A stretch of 64,000 nt of DNA from NCBI GenBank assembly GCA_965223405.1, contig CBDCWO010000006.1, forward strand, positions 3,410,001-3,474,000, in the 5' to 3' direction. This document shows positions 55,476 through 64,000 of the stretch, in pieces. Position 1 is the first letter of the stretch, and each line of letters starts with the position of its first letter. The notes under the pieces are model-generated. The model was not told the origin of the DNA, ran no database searches, and was given only the letters and a program-made list of their open reading frames with translations. Origin of the DNA: CBDCWO01 sp965223405 (GTDB lineage: Bacteria > Bacteroidota > Bacteroidia > Chitinophagales > Saprospiraceae). The position numbers were made by a program, and so were the translations under genes.

Positions 55476-56672
55476 ATGGCAAAGGAAACCTTTGAACGGT
55501 CAAAACCGCACCTAAATGTAGGCACCATTGGTCACGTAGACCATGGTAAGACAACCTTAACTTCGGCCATCACTTATGTTCTATCTCAAGATGGATTGGC
55601 CAGCAAAATGGATTATGATTCTATTGATGCAGCTCCTGAAGAAAAAGAAAGAGGTATAACCATTAATACGGCGCATGTAGAATATGAAACTGCAAACCGC
55701 CATTATGCGCATGTAGATTGCCCTGGTCACGCTGACTACGTCAAAAATATGGTAACGGGAGCAGCTCAAATGGACGGTGCTATTTTGGTAGTAGCCGCGA
55801 CGGATGGTCCTATGCCTCAAACTCGTGAACACATCTTATTGGCACGTCAGGTAGGCGTACCAAAAATTGTTGTGTTTATGAATAAAGTAGATCTTGTCGA
55901 TGACGAGGAAATGATTGAATTGGTAGAAATGGAAGTCCGTGAGTTATTGGATCAATATGAATTTGACGGCGACAATGCAAGTATTGTGAAAGGATCGGCT
56001 TTAAAAGCTTTGGAAGGTGACGAAACTGCAATGGTGGCCATACGTGAATTGATGGATGCAGTGGATACAGACATTCCCGAACCAACTCGTTTAGTTGATA
56101 AGCCATTTTTGATGCCGGTTGAAGACGTATTTTCTATAACTGGTCGGGGTACTGTGGCCACCGGTAGAATCGAAAGAGGTGTAATTAACACCGGATCACC
56201 GGTAGAAATCGTCGGAATGATGAAAAAAGGTGAAAAACCCTTGACTTCTGTGGTGACCGGAGTGGAGATGTTTCGTAAAATCCTGGATCGCGGAGAAGCT
56301 GGAGACAATGCCGGACTCTTATTAAGGGGAATCGATAAAGATATGATCAGAAGAGGACAGGTTATCTGTGCCCCCGGATCCGTAACTCCACATCAACACT
56401 TTAAATGTGAAGTATATGTTTTGAGTAAGGAAGAAGGAGGTAGACATACACCTTTCTTTAATGGTTATCGTCCACAGTTCTATTTCCGAACTACTGATGT
56501 TACTGGGGATTGTGTTCTTCCAGGTGGAGTAGAAATGGTTATGCCAGGCGATAATGTTTCATTAGAAGTGAAATTGATTAATCCAATTGCCATGGAGAAA
56601 GGATTGCGTTTTGCAATTCGAGAAGGAGGACGTACCGTCGGTGCAGGTCAGGTAACTGAGATATTAGATTAA
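55476..56672 (+). CDS. tuf: elongation factor Tu
   Basis: 398 residues; brings aminoacyl-tRNA to the ribosome in a GTP-dependent way. G1 GHVDHGKT (19-26), the GITINTAHVEYE switch I, DCPGHADYVKNM (G3), NKVD (G4) and SALKALEG (G5) are intact, followed by the two beta-barrel domains (GRGTVATGRIERG; RTTDVTGDC). Full length, standard start. It closes the tRNA cluster and is followed by a strong terminator-like hairpin. Confidence 0.98.
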   Translation: MAKETFERSKPHLNVGTIGHVDHGKTTLTSAITYVLSQDGLASKMDYDSIDAAPEEKERGITINTAHVEYETANRHYAHVDCPGHADYVKNMVTGAAQMDGAILVVAATDGPMPQTREHILLARQVGVPKIVVFMNKVDLVDDEEMIELVEMEVRELLDQYEFDGDNASIVKGSALKALEGDETAMVAIRELMDAVDTDIPEPTRLVDKPFLMPVEDVFSITGRGTVATGRIERGVINTGSPVEIVGMMKKGEKPLTSVVTGVEMFRKILDRGEAGDNAGLLLRGIDKDMIRRGQVICAPGSVTPHQHFKCEVYVLSKEEGGRHTPFFNGYRPQFYFRTTDVTGDCVLPGGVEMVMPGDNVSLEVKLINPIAMEKGLRFAIREGGRTVGAGQVTEILD

Positions 56673-56700
56673 TCTTTATTACAATATAGTAGCACTATCG

Positions 56701-56735
56701 AAGATTAAGCAACATTGAATATGTTGCTTAATCTT
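56701..56735 (+). terminator. hairpin after tuf
   Basis: 15-bp perfect stem (AAGATTAAGCAACAT, 56701-56715, with 56721-56735) with a 5-base loop. The T-run after it is short (TCTTGC), so it may be a processing or attenuation structure as well as a terminator. Confidence 0.75.
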
Positions 56736-56843
56736 TCTTGCGCTAAAAACGACTCGATGATTGAAAGAAAGCTTTCAGTCCAAAATAATTGAAAAGACCG
56801 GATACCAAAAAATGCAAGAAATATTAGGTCAAAATCCGGAATT

Positions 56844-56916
56844 ACGGGCATAGCTCAATTGGTAGAGCGACGGTCTCCAAAACCGTAGGCTGAGGGTTCA
56901 AGTCCTTCTGCCCGTG
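56844..56916 (+). tRNA. tRNA-Trp (CCA anticodon)
   Basis: Acceptor ACGGGCA/TGCCCGT, D arm GCTC..GAGC, anticodon loop CTCCAAA with CCA, T arm GAGGGTTCAAGTCCTTC, discriminator G as expected for Trp. Placed between tuf and secE. Confidence 0.96.
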
Positions 56917-56998
56917 CTAAGTAGATTGTTGGAATTATAGATTTGTTGAATCTCTGTAGAAGGTCAATAAATATCCTTACAAACTTTGAATCTAACAC

Positions 56999-57187
56999 AT
57001 GGATAAGATCAGACTTTATTTGAAAGAAAGTTACAATGAATTACTCAATAAAGTGACTTGGCCTACTTGGCCGAATCTGCTTTCTAGTACTACTGTGGTG
57101 ATCATTGCTTCTGCAATCATCTCATTAATAGTATTCTTGATGGATATAGTATCAAACCAGATTACTCAAATATTTTATAGTTTCTAA
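56999..57187 (+). CDS. secE: preprotein translocase subunit SecE
   Basis: 62 residues, one membrane span (TTVVIIASAIISLIVFLMDIV) after the conserved amphipathic KESYNELLNKVTWPTWPNL. Component of the SecYEG channel in the inner membrane. Short single-span form is normal. It ends 3 bases before nusG. Confidence 0.93.
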   Translation: MDKIRLYLKESYNELLNKVTWPTWPNLLSSTTVVIIASAIISLIVFLMDIVSNQITQIFYSF

Positions 57188-57190
57188 AGT

Positions 57191-57742
57191 ATGTCAACGG
57201 AAGATAGAAAGTGGTATTCCCTTAGGGTAATCAGTGGAAAGGAAAAAGCCATTAAAGAGCGTATCGAGCTGGAAATCAAGAGATCAGGATGGGGTGATGT
57301 AGTTACCCAGGTATTGGTACCCTCGGAGAAAGTCTACAAAATTAGGAATGGAAAAAAAGTGATTCTGGAAAGAAATATTCTACCTGGTTATCTTTTGGTA
57401 GAAGCTGAGTCAACCAAATTCAGAGGAGAAATAATTCAGGCTATTTCGAATATACCCAATGTGATTCATTTCTTAGGTAGAACCAAGCCGATTCCCATGC
57501 AACCTGCTGAAGCCAATCGCATGTTAGGAAAAGTCGATGAATCTCTTGAGGAAGGGGAAGCATTATTGGAACCTTATTTGGTAGGCGAGACCGTAAAAAT
57601 AATCGATGGCCCGTTTAATGACTTTGTAGGGGACATTAAAGAAGTAAACGAGGAGAAGAAAAAGGTAAAAGTCATTGTCAAAATATTTGGACGAGGAACT
57701 GAGGTTGAGTTGAATTTTATGCAAGTAGAAAAGCAATCGTAA
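57191..57742 (+). CDS. nusG: transcription termination/antitermination factor NusG
   Basis: 183 residues. The NGN domain (KWYSLRVISGKEKAIKERIE .. RNILPGYLLVEA .. VIHFLGRTKPIPM) is joined to a C-terminal KOW domain (GETVKIIDGPFNDFVGDIKEVN). Links RNA polymerase to ribosomes and Rho. Standard length and position between secE and rplK. Confidence 0.96.
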   Translation: MSTEDRKWYSLRVISGKEKAIKERIELEIKRSGWGDVVTQVLVPSEKVYKIRNGKKVILERNILPGYLLVEAESTKFRGEIIQAISNIPNVIHFLGRTKPIPMQPAEANRMLGKVDESLEEGEALLEPYLVGETVKIIDGPFNDFVGDIKEVNEEKKKVKVIVKIFGRGTEVELNFMQVEKQS

Positions 57743-57762
57743 TCTTATAATTTAAATTAAAC

Positions 57763-58209
57763 ATGGCAAAAGAAGTTGAATCATTAATCAAATTGCAAGT
57801 AAGAGGAGGAGCAGCTAATCCCGCACCACCTGTCGGTCCTGCCCTGGGAGCAAAAGGTGTAAATATTATGGAGTTTTGCAAGAGATTTAATGCAAAAACT
57901 CAGGAGCAGCAAGGAAAACTTTTACCGGTGGTGATCACAGTGTATAAAGATAAATCCTTTGAATTTATTATCAAAACACCTCCTGCCGCCGTACAGCTTT
58001 TGGAACATGCAAAAATTAAAAAAGGCTCTCCGGAATCAAATCGTATAAAAGTCGCCAAAGTATCCTGGGACCAGGTAAAAGCTATTGCAGAAGACAAGAT
58101 GGTCGACCTAAATGCATTTACCGTAGAATCAGCAATGAAAATGGTAGCTGGGACGGCCAGAAGCATGGGAATCACAGTAAGTGGAACACCACCCTGGGAA
58201 CAAAACTAG
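57763..58209 (+). CDS. rplK: 50S ribosomal protein L11
   Basis: 148 residues (usual ~142-147). LQVRGGAANPAPPVGPALGAKGVNIMEFCKRFN is the N-terminal proline-rich signature, followed by IIKTPPAAVQLL and the rRNA-binding end AGTARSMGI. Forms part of the GTPase-associated centre. Confidence 0.97.
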   Translation: MAKEVESLIKLQVRGGAANPAPPVGPALGAKGVNIMEFCKRFNAKTQEQQGKLLPVVITVYKDKSFEFIIKTPPAAVQLLEHAKIKKGSPESNRIKVAKVSWDQVKAIAEDKMVDLNAFTVESAMKMVAGTARSMGITVSGTPPWEQN

Positions 58210-58236
58210 TTTATTCAAGTAGAAATTTCTATCGAA

Positions 58237-58932
58237 ATGAGCAAATTGACAAAAAAAAGGAAATTAGCAAATGGTAAAGTTGACCGAACCAACCAATATA
58301 GTTTGAATGAAGCTATGGGTTTAGTCAGAGAAACCAATACGGCTTCGTTTGATGCTTCCGTAGACTTACATATCCGTTTGGGTGTTGATGTCAGAAAAGC
58401 AGATCAAGCGATTAGAGGGACTGTGACCCTTCCTAATGGAACCGGAAAATCAAAGTCGGTACTGGTCCTTTGTACCCCTGATAAGGAAAACGAAGCTACT
58501 GAAGCAGGAGCAGATTATGTAGGACTTGACGAGTATCTTACTAAGATTCAAGGTGGATGGACCGACGTAGATGTTATCATTGCAACTCCTACCGTGATGG
58601 CTCAAGTGGGTAAAGTAGGTAGAATTCTAGGACCCAGAGGTTTAATGCCAAACCCCAAAACCGGAACGGTAACTATGGATATTTCGTCAGCTGTAGCGGA
58701 TGTTAAAAAGGGTAAAATTGCCTTTCGCGCGGATAAGTATGGAATTGTACATGCACCGGTGGGCAGAGTGTCTTTTTCTCCGGAAAAATTAACTCAGAAT
58801 GCCAATGAATTACTCAACACTTTAATCAAAATGAAACCGGCTTCTGCAAAAGGTATCTATATGAAATCTGTAGCTGTTGCGAGCACCATGAGCCCTGGAA
58901 TAAAAATTGATCCTAAGAGCATCCAATCCTAA
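58237..58932 (+). CDS. rplA: 50S ribosomal protein L1
   Basis: 231 residues, with the L1 signatures KADQAIRGTVTLPNGTGK, GRILGPRGLMPNPKTGTV and KGIYMKSVAVASTMSPGI. L1 stalk protein; in many bacteria it represses its own operon by binding the leader. No obvious L1 leader mimic was identified here. Confidence 0.97.
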   Translation: MSKLTKKRKLANGKVDRTNQYSLNEAMGLVRETNTASFDASVDLHIRLGVDVRKADQAIRGTVTLPNGTGKSKSVLVLCTPDKENEATEAGADYVGLDEYLTKIQGGWTDVDVIIATPTVMAQVGKVGRILGPRGLMPNPKTGTVTMDISSAVADVKKGKIAFRADKYGIVHAPVGRVSFSPEKLTQNANELLNTLIKMKPASAKGIYMKSVAVASTMSPGIKIDPKSIQS

Positions 58933-58962
58933 TCGGAGGGGTGTACAAAAAACATCATATCA

Positions 58963-59487
58963 ATGACAAGATCAGAAAAAACAGAAGTAATCGCGGAATT
59001 GAGGGAAAAATTTAATCAAAGTAATTTTTTCTATTTAACGGATTCATCCACCTTAACCGTGGAAGAAGTGAATAGTCTGAGACGCATTTGCTTTCAGAAA
59101 GGTGTGGAAATGAAAGTGGTAAAAAACACTTTGGCTAAAAAAGCTCTGGAGGAGGGGCCGGCCGAAAAAGGATTTTCCGAATTGTACGATTTATTGAGAG
59201 GTCCTACTACTTTAATGTTCTCAGAACAGGCCAAAACTCCTGCTCAAATAATTGAAGAATTCCGTAAGAAACACGATAAACCTTTGTTAAAAGGTGCTTA
59301 TATAGATACCGATGTATTTGTAGGCGATGATAAATTGAAAGAATTGGTGAGACTAAAAACCAAAGAAGAATTAGTTGGTGAAATAGTTTCCATGTTGGAA
59401 TCGCAGATACATGGTGTTGTGGATAGCTTGGGTAGCAGTTCTCAGACTTTATTTGGTCTTTTGGATGCGATCGAGGCTAAACAATAG
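58963..59487 (+). CDS. rplJ: 50S ribosomal protein L10
   Basis: 174 residues; N-terminal RSEKTEVIAELREKFNQSNFFYLTDSSTLTVEEV and MKVVKNTLAKKALE mark the rRNA-binding part, and the C-terminal helix anchors the L7/L12 dimers. Standard position before rplL. Confidence 0.96.
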   Translation: MTRSEKTEVIAELREKFNQSNFFYLTDSSTLTVEEVNSLRRICFQKGVEMKVVKNTLAKKALEEGPAEKGFSELYDLLRGPTTLMFSEQAKTPAQIIEEFRKKHDKPLLKGAYIDTDVFVGDDKLKELVRLKTKEELVGEIVSMLESQIHGVVDSLGSSSQTLFGLLDAIEAKQ

Positions 59488-59550
59488 ACAAGGCTTCCAA
59501 GAATACGTGCTATAAAATTAAATTTAATAACAAATTAAAATTTATTGAAA

Positions 59551-59931
59551 ATGGCGGACTTAAGTGCTTTAGCAGAACAATTAGTAAATCTTACTGTTAA
59601 AGAAGTCAGTGAGCTAAAAAACATCTTGAAAGATGAACATGGCATTGAGCCTGTTGCTGCTGCAGTCGCAGTTGCTGCACCTGCTGGTGGCGGCGAAGGA
59701 GCTGCTGCTGCAGAAGAAAAAACAGAGTTTGATATCGTTCTGAATTCAGCTGGTGCTCAAAAATTAAAAGTTGTAAAAGAAGTAAAGACTTTATTTAATA
59801 TTGGTCTAAAAGATGCTAAAGATTTGGTAGATGCTGCTCCTACTACTTTGAAAGAAGCAGTTGCCAAGGAAGAAGCAGACAAAATTGTAGCTACATTAGA
59901 AGGTGTTGGTGCTCAGGTTGAATTGAAGTAA
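59551..59931 (+). CDS. rplL: 50S ribosomal protein L7/L12
   Basis: 126 residues from ATG 59551 (MADLSALAEQLVNLTVKE). An in-frame TTG two codons upstream (59545) is less likely as a start. N-terminal dimerisation helix, Ala/Gly hinge (AAAVAVAAPAGGGEGAAAAEE), and C-terminal domain with VKEVKTLFNIGLKDAKDLVDAAP, which binds translation factors. Followed by a long hairpin before rpoB. Confidence 0.97.
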   Translation: MADLSALAEQLVNLTVKEVSELKNILKDEHGIEPVAAAVAVAAPAGGGEGAAAAEEKTEFDIVLNSAGAQKLKVVKEVKTLFNIGLKDAKDLVDAAPTTLKEAVAKEEADKIVATLEGVGAQVELK

Positions 59932-60001
59932 TACATGTATTTCTGCAATTCAAATCTTTTGCACACATGACTTATAATAGAGTTAAAGACTATTTTCTTA
60001 T

Positions 60002-60042
60002 TTGGCTTAGCGTATCAACAACCTGTTGATAGGCTAAGCCAA
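60002..60042 (+). terminator. long hairpin between rplL and rpoB (attenuator or processing site)
   Basis: TTGGCTTAGC pairs with GCTAAGCCAA (10 bp), then one G-G mismatch, then TATCAACA with TGTTGATA (8 bp), loop ACC. A T/G-rich tract follows. It may be a partial terminator or RNase III site that sets rpoB lower than rplL, as at the same junction in Escherichia coli. Confidence 0.75.
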
Positions 60043-60105
60043 TTGTTGTTTGATATTTGCTAATCTGGGGAAAGCCTCAAATTCTTTTTTGATAAAAAAT
60101 AAAAT

Positions 60106-63100
60106 ATGGCAGTCAACGGTAATGTTGTTCAAAACAATAACAGGATTAACTTTGGAAAAATTAGACTTTCATCGGAATATCCTGATCTCCTCGAAATTCA
60201 ATTAAAATCATTTCACGAGTTTTTTCAACTCGAAACGACTCCGGAAAATCGGATGAATGAAGGACTCTACCGAGTCTTTCAGGAAAATTTTCCTATTTCA
60301 GATGCACGTAACGTCTTTACTCTGGAATTTCTGGATTATTTTATCGACCCTCCCCGGTACAGTATTGAAGAATGTGTCTTGAGAGGGCTAACCTATGCTG
60401 TTCCTCTCAAAGCCAAACTCAGACTATCCTGTAATGATGAAGAACATATAGACTTTGAAACCATCGTTCAAGATGTGTTTTTAGGAAATATTCCTTACAT
60501 GACTCCTAAAGGAACATTTGTGATCAATGGTGCGGAAAGAGTTATTGTTTCCCAGTTACATCGATCTCCAGGTGTGTTTTTCAGTCAAAGCTTCCATCCC
60601 AATGGTACAAAAATCTATTCTGCCCGTGTCATACCTTTTAAAGGTGCCTGGATGGAATTTGCAACAGATATCAATACGGTAATGTATGCTTACATTGATC
60701 GTAAGAAGAAATTCCCCGTGACGACCTTATTAAGAGCAATAGGTTATGACTCTGACAAGGAAATATTAAATCTATTTGGTTTGGCGGAAGAAATTCCGGC
60801 TACAGCCTCAGCTCTCAAGAAAGCGATTGGCCGGAAGTTGGCGGCTCGAGTCTTGAGAAAATGGACCGAGGATTTTGTTGATGAAGACACCGGCGAGGTT
60901 GTAACGATCGAAAGAAATGAAATTATCCTGGAAAGGGATATCGTACTCGATGAAGAAAATATCAACCTGATTCTTGAAACGGATGTCGAAATCGTTATTC
61001 TTCAGAAGGAAGATATTGAGGAAGATTACTCTATAATTTACAACACCTTACAAAAAGATCCTTCGTCTTCGGAATTAGAAGCAGTACAAACTATTTATCG
61101 CCAATTAAGGGGTACCGATCCACCGGATGAAGAAACGGCCAGAGGTATCATTGATAAATTGTTTTTCTCCGATAAACGATATAGTCTGGGAGAAGTAGGA
61201 CGATATAAAATAAACCGTAAACTGAATGTGGATATTGATATCAATGTCCAAGTATTGACTAAAGATGACATCATCAATATTGTTAAATATCTGGTCAGCT
61301 TGATCAATCAAAAAGCGGAACTGGATGATATCGACCACCTAAGTAACCGAAGAGTTAGAACCGTTGGTGAGCAGCTGTATGCTCAGTTTGGAGTGGGCTT
61401 GGCGCGGATGGCTAGAACCATAAGAGAAAGAATGAATGTCCGGGATAATGAGGTATTTACACCTGTGGATTTGATCAATGCCAGGACGCTTTCTTCAGTA
61501 ATCAATTCATTTTTTGGAACCAGCCAACTTTCCCAATTTTTGGACCAAACCAATCCATTATCGGAAATCACTCATAAAAGGAGGATTTCAGCTTTGGGCC
61601 CCGGTGGGCTTTCACGAGAGCGTGCAGGATTTGAAGTAAGAGATGTTCACTATTCTCACTATGGAAGATTATGTACGATTGAAACGCCAGAAGGCCCAAA
61701 TATTGGATTGATCTCGACCTTGTGTGTTCATGCCAAGGTGAATAAGATGGGATTCCTGGAGACACCATACCGACGAGTAGAAAGCGGAAAAGTAGATGTA
61801 AAAGGCAAGGTTCAATATTTATCGGCAGAAGGAGAAGATTTTAAGAAAATCGCTCAAGCCAATTCCGTAATTGGCGAAAAAGGAGCCTTCTTATCCGATA
61901 GGATCAGATGTCGGGAACATGGAGATTTTCCTATCCTGCCACCAGATGACATCGAGTACATGGATGTGGCACCAAACCAGATAGTAGGTGTCTCCGCATC
62001 ACTGATACCATTTTTGGAAAACGATGATGCTAACCGGGCATTGATGGGATCGAATATGCAACGACAGGCGGTACCCTTGATCAAGCCTGCAGCACCTATA
62101 GTTGGAACTGGTCTGGAGGCTAAAGTAGCTTTGGATTCACGGATGCTTATTAATGCTGAGGGCCAGGGAATCGTCGAATACGTCGATGCCAACGAAATTG
62201 TCATTCGCTACGACCGTAACGAAGAAGAGAAATTAGTTTCTTTTGAAGACAATTTGAAATCATACAAGTTGACTAAATTTGCCCGTACAAACCAGGGAAC
62301 CTGTATCAATCTGAAACCCATTGTTAAAAAAGGTGACCGGGTAGAAAGAGGGACTATACTTTGTGATGGATATGCTACTGATAAAGGAGAGTTGGCTCTC
62401 GGCCAGAATCTCAAAGTGGCTTTTATGCCGTGGAAGGGGTATAATTTTGAAGATGCTATTGTTATCTCAGAACGAGTAGTGCGTGAGGATGTATTCACCT
62501 CCATTCATATCGAACATTTTGAAATGGATGTTAGAGATACCAAATTAGGTGAAGAGGAATTGACCAATGACATTCCTAACGTAAGTGAAGAGGCAACTAA
62601 GGATCTCGATGAAAATGGGATTATCAGAGTTGGAGCCTGGATAGGGGAAGGAGATATACTTATTGGAAAAATTACTCCTAAAGGAGAGTCCGATCCTACA
62701 CCTGAGGAAAAATTGCTACGCGCCATATTTGGAGATAAGGCCGGTGATGTAAAAGATGCTTCTCTTAAAGCACCTCCTTCTACCGAAGGTATTATTATAG
62801 GTAAGCAATTGTTTGCGAGAGCAAAAAAAGATAAATTTCAAAAAGCACAGGAAAAAGATCTGTTGGCTAAATTGGAGGATCGACATGCCGTGTCCTTGAA
62901 TGAATTGAAAACGGTCTTGATCGACAAATTGCTGGTTTTGGTTAAAAGTAATGTTTCTCAAGGTGTTCAGAATACCTTTAGAGAACAAGTATTACCGAAA
63001 GGAACCAAGTTTACGAAGCAGATACTTAACAAGGTAGACTTTACCCAAATTGACTATTCAAATTGGACCAGTGATGCCAAGACCAATGAATTGGTGATTC

Positions 63101-63924
63101 GACTACTGCATAATTACAACATTAAGTATAATGAAGAAGTCGGTAAGTACAAACGTGAAAAATACAATATCAGTATTGGAGATGAATTGCCGGCTGGTGT
63201 GTTGAAGTTGGCCAAAGTCTATGTAGCTAAGAAGCGAAAGTTAAAAGTAGGTGATAAGATTGCCGGTAGACATGGTAACAAGGGTATCGTCTCAAAAATT
63301 GTTCGAATCGAAGATATGCCCTTCCTTGAAGATGGTACCGCAGTTGATATAGTACTTAATCCATTGGGTGTACCTTCCCGAATGAACTTAGGTCAGATCT
63401 TTGAATCTGTATTGGGATGGGCAGGTCAAAAGATGGAGATGAAATTTGCCACTCCGATTTTTGATGGAGCCACAACCGGTGAAATAGAAAAACATATCAA
63501 CGAAGCAGACCTTCCTGATTTGGGTCAGACATACCTGTATGATGGAGAGACCGGAGAACGATTCCATCAACAGGCGACAGTTGGTGTCATCTATATGTTG
63601 AAATTGTATCACATGGTTGATGACAAAATGCATGCTCGTTCCATTGGCCCATATTCCTTGATTACTCAACAACCATTAGGAGGAAAGGCCCAATTTGGAG
63701 GACAACGTTTTGGAGAGATGGAGGTGTGGGCTTTGGAAGCATTTGGGGCGGCAAATATCTTGCAGGAATTATTGACCATCAAGTCAGATGATATTATCGG
63801 GAGAGCTAAAGCATATGAAGCAATCGTCAAAGGCGATAATCTTCCCGAGCCAAATATTCCTGAGTCCTTTAATGTATTGATCCACGAATTACGTGGACTA
63901 GCTCTAGATGTCAAATTTGACTAA
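60106..63924 (+). CDS. rpoB: DNA-directed RNA polymerase subunit beta
   Basis: 1272 residues, complete. Landmarks: GTFVINGAERVIVSQLHRSPGVFF, the rifampicin-region segment FFGTSQLSQFLDQTNPLSEITHKRRISALGPGG, NIGLI, GYNFEDAIVISER, DKIAGRHGNKGIVSKI, and C-terminal GGKAQFGGQRFGEMEVWALEA. The rifampicin cluster looks wild type (S-Q-L-S-Q-F-L-D-Q; H-K-R-R). Length is usual for Bacteroidota. Confidence 0.98.
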   Translation: MAVNGNVVQNNNRINFGKIRLSSEYPDLLEIQLKSFHEFFQLETTPENRMNEGLYRVFQENFPISDARNVFTLEFLDYFIDPPRYSIEECVLRGLTYAVPLKAKLRLSCNDEEHIDFETIVQDVFLGNIPYMTPKGTFVINGAERVIVSQLHRSPGVFFSQSFHPNGTKIYSARVIPFKGAWMEFATDINTVMYAYIDRKKKFPVTTLLRAIGYDSDKEILNLFGLAEEIPATASALKKAIGRKLAARVLRKWTEDFVDEDTGEVVTIERNEIILERDIVLDEENINLILETDVEIVILQKEDIEEDYSIIYNTLQKDPSSSELEAVQTIYRQLRGTDPPDEETARGIIDKLFFSDKRYSLGEVGRYKINRKLNVDIDINVQVLTKDDIINIVKYLVSLINQKAELDDIDHLSNRRVRTVGEQLYAQFGVGLARMARTIRERMNVRDNEVFTPVDLINARTLSSVINSFFGTSQLSQFLDQTNPLSEITHKRRISALGPGGLSRERAGFEVRDVHYSHYGRLCTIETPEGPNIGLISTLCVHAKVNKMGFLETPYRRVESGKVDVKGKVQYLSAEGEDFKKIAQANSVIGEKGAFLSDRIRCREHGDFPILPPDDIEYMDVAPNQIVGVSASLIPFLENDDANRALMGSNMQRQAVPLIKPAAPIVGTGLEAKVALDSRMLINAEGQGIVEYVDANEIVIRYDRNEEEKLVSFEDNLKSYKLTKFARTNQGTCINLKPIVKKGDRVERGTILCDGYATDKGELALGQNLKVAFMPWKGYNFEDAIVISERVVREDVFTSIHIEHFEMDVRDTKLGEEELTNDIPNVSEEATKDLDENGIIRVGAWIGEGDILIGKITPKGESDPTPEEKLLRAIFGDKAGDVKDASLKAPPSTEGIIIGKQLFARAKKDKFQKAQEKDLLAKLEDRHAVSLNELKTVLIDKLLVLVKSNVSQGVQNTFREQVLPKGTKFTKQILNKVDFTQIDYSNWTSDAKTNELVIRLLHNYNIKYNEEVGKYKREKYNISIGDELPAGVLKLAKVYVAKKRKLKVGDKIAGRHGNKGIVSKIVRIEDMPFLEDGTAVDIVLNPLGVPSRMNLGQIFESVLGWAGQKMEMKFATPIFDGATTGEIEKHINEADLPDLGQTYLYDGETGERFHQQATVGVIYMLKLYHMVDDKMHARSIGPYSLITQQPLGGKAQFGGQRFGEMEVWALEAFGAANILQELLTIKSDDIIGRAKAYEAIVKGDNLPEPNIPESFNVLIHELRGLALDVKFD

Positions 63925-63970
63925 GTGCTGAATCAACCATATTATTTAAAAATCTTTAGATCTCATCAAT

Positions 63971-64000
63971 ATGCCATTCAAAAAGAAATCTGATAATCAA
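63971..64000 (+). CDS. rpoC: DNA-directed RNA polymerase subunit beta', first 10 codons only
   Basis: ATG at 63971 begins MPFKKKSDNQ, 46 bases after rpoB, which fits the start of rpoC in Bacteroidota. The rest is outside the window. Identity rests on position and the basic N-terminus. Confidence 0.8.
   Translation, partial: MPFKKKSDNQ

Overview
The window is a contiguous piece of a Bacteroidota chromosome, most likely from the Saprospiria or a nearby lineage; the lineage call is inference. Support comes from type IX secretion system (T9SS) C-terminal sorting domains on four genes, SprB-type repeats, promoters matching the Bacteroidota TTTG / TAnnTTTG consensus, scarce Shine-Dalgarno sequences, and the gene order hpf - tRNAs - tuf - tRNA-Trp - secE - nusG - rplKAJL - rpoBC.

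Layout. 1-3.3 kb: the 3' part of a large SprB-repeat, T9SS-exported protein. 3.3-7.7 kb: a small secreted DUF4440-like protein, then a tight minus-strand run tRNA-Leu, era, der, rfbC, rfbD (ribosome-assembly GTPases plus dTDP-rhamnose synthesis). 7.7-13.6 kb: conserved hypothetical, membrane protein and AhpD-like genes, a prohibitin-family protein, a GT9 glycosyltransferase and a GH29 alpha-L-fucosidase lipoprotein. 14.0-33.0 kb: two huge paralogous secreted proteins on the minus strand. One is an intact 3760-residue protein with about 35 six-cysteine modules. The other is built on a 243-bp tandem array and is split into three reading frames by indels. 33.6-46 kb: truncated haemoglobin, a Cys/Lys-rich secreted protein, a cysteine-synthase-family enzyme, an alpha-oxoamine synthase facing a GNAT-like acyltransferase (possible sphingolipid pair), an EEP nuclease/phosphatase, an M36 metalloprotease with a T9SS tail, a class V aminotransferase-fold enzyme and an AI-2E-type membrane protein. 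46-54.4 kb: pcrA-queG, galE, an outer-membrane barrel, a thioredoxin-like co-chaperone, xerC/D, hpf. 54.9-64 kb: tRNA-Thr, -Tyr, -Gly, -Thr, tuf, tRNA-Trp, secE, nusG, rplK, rplA, rplJ, rplL, rpoB and the first codons of rpoC.

How it fits together. The right end is core translation/transcription machinery in its deeply conserved order. The left and middle are dominated by cell-surface and secreted functions: T9SS giants, surface sugar synthesis (rfbCD, galE, GT9), fucosidase and metalloprotease. The most unusual part is the pair of giant proteins. They share a roughly 395-residue C-terminal region that includes an unrecognised domain, a matching 5' leader and an upstream 16-base motif, and both carry near-identical DNA repeats. 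The second array is broken in ways that suggest either recombination or assembly error. Dispersed palindromic repeats, a long GT-rich hairpin between two tRNAs and a probably leaderless promoter are further features worth following.
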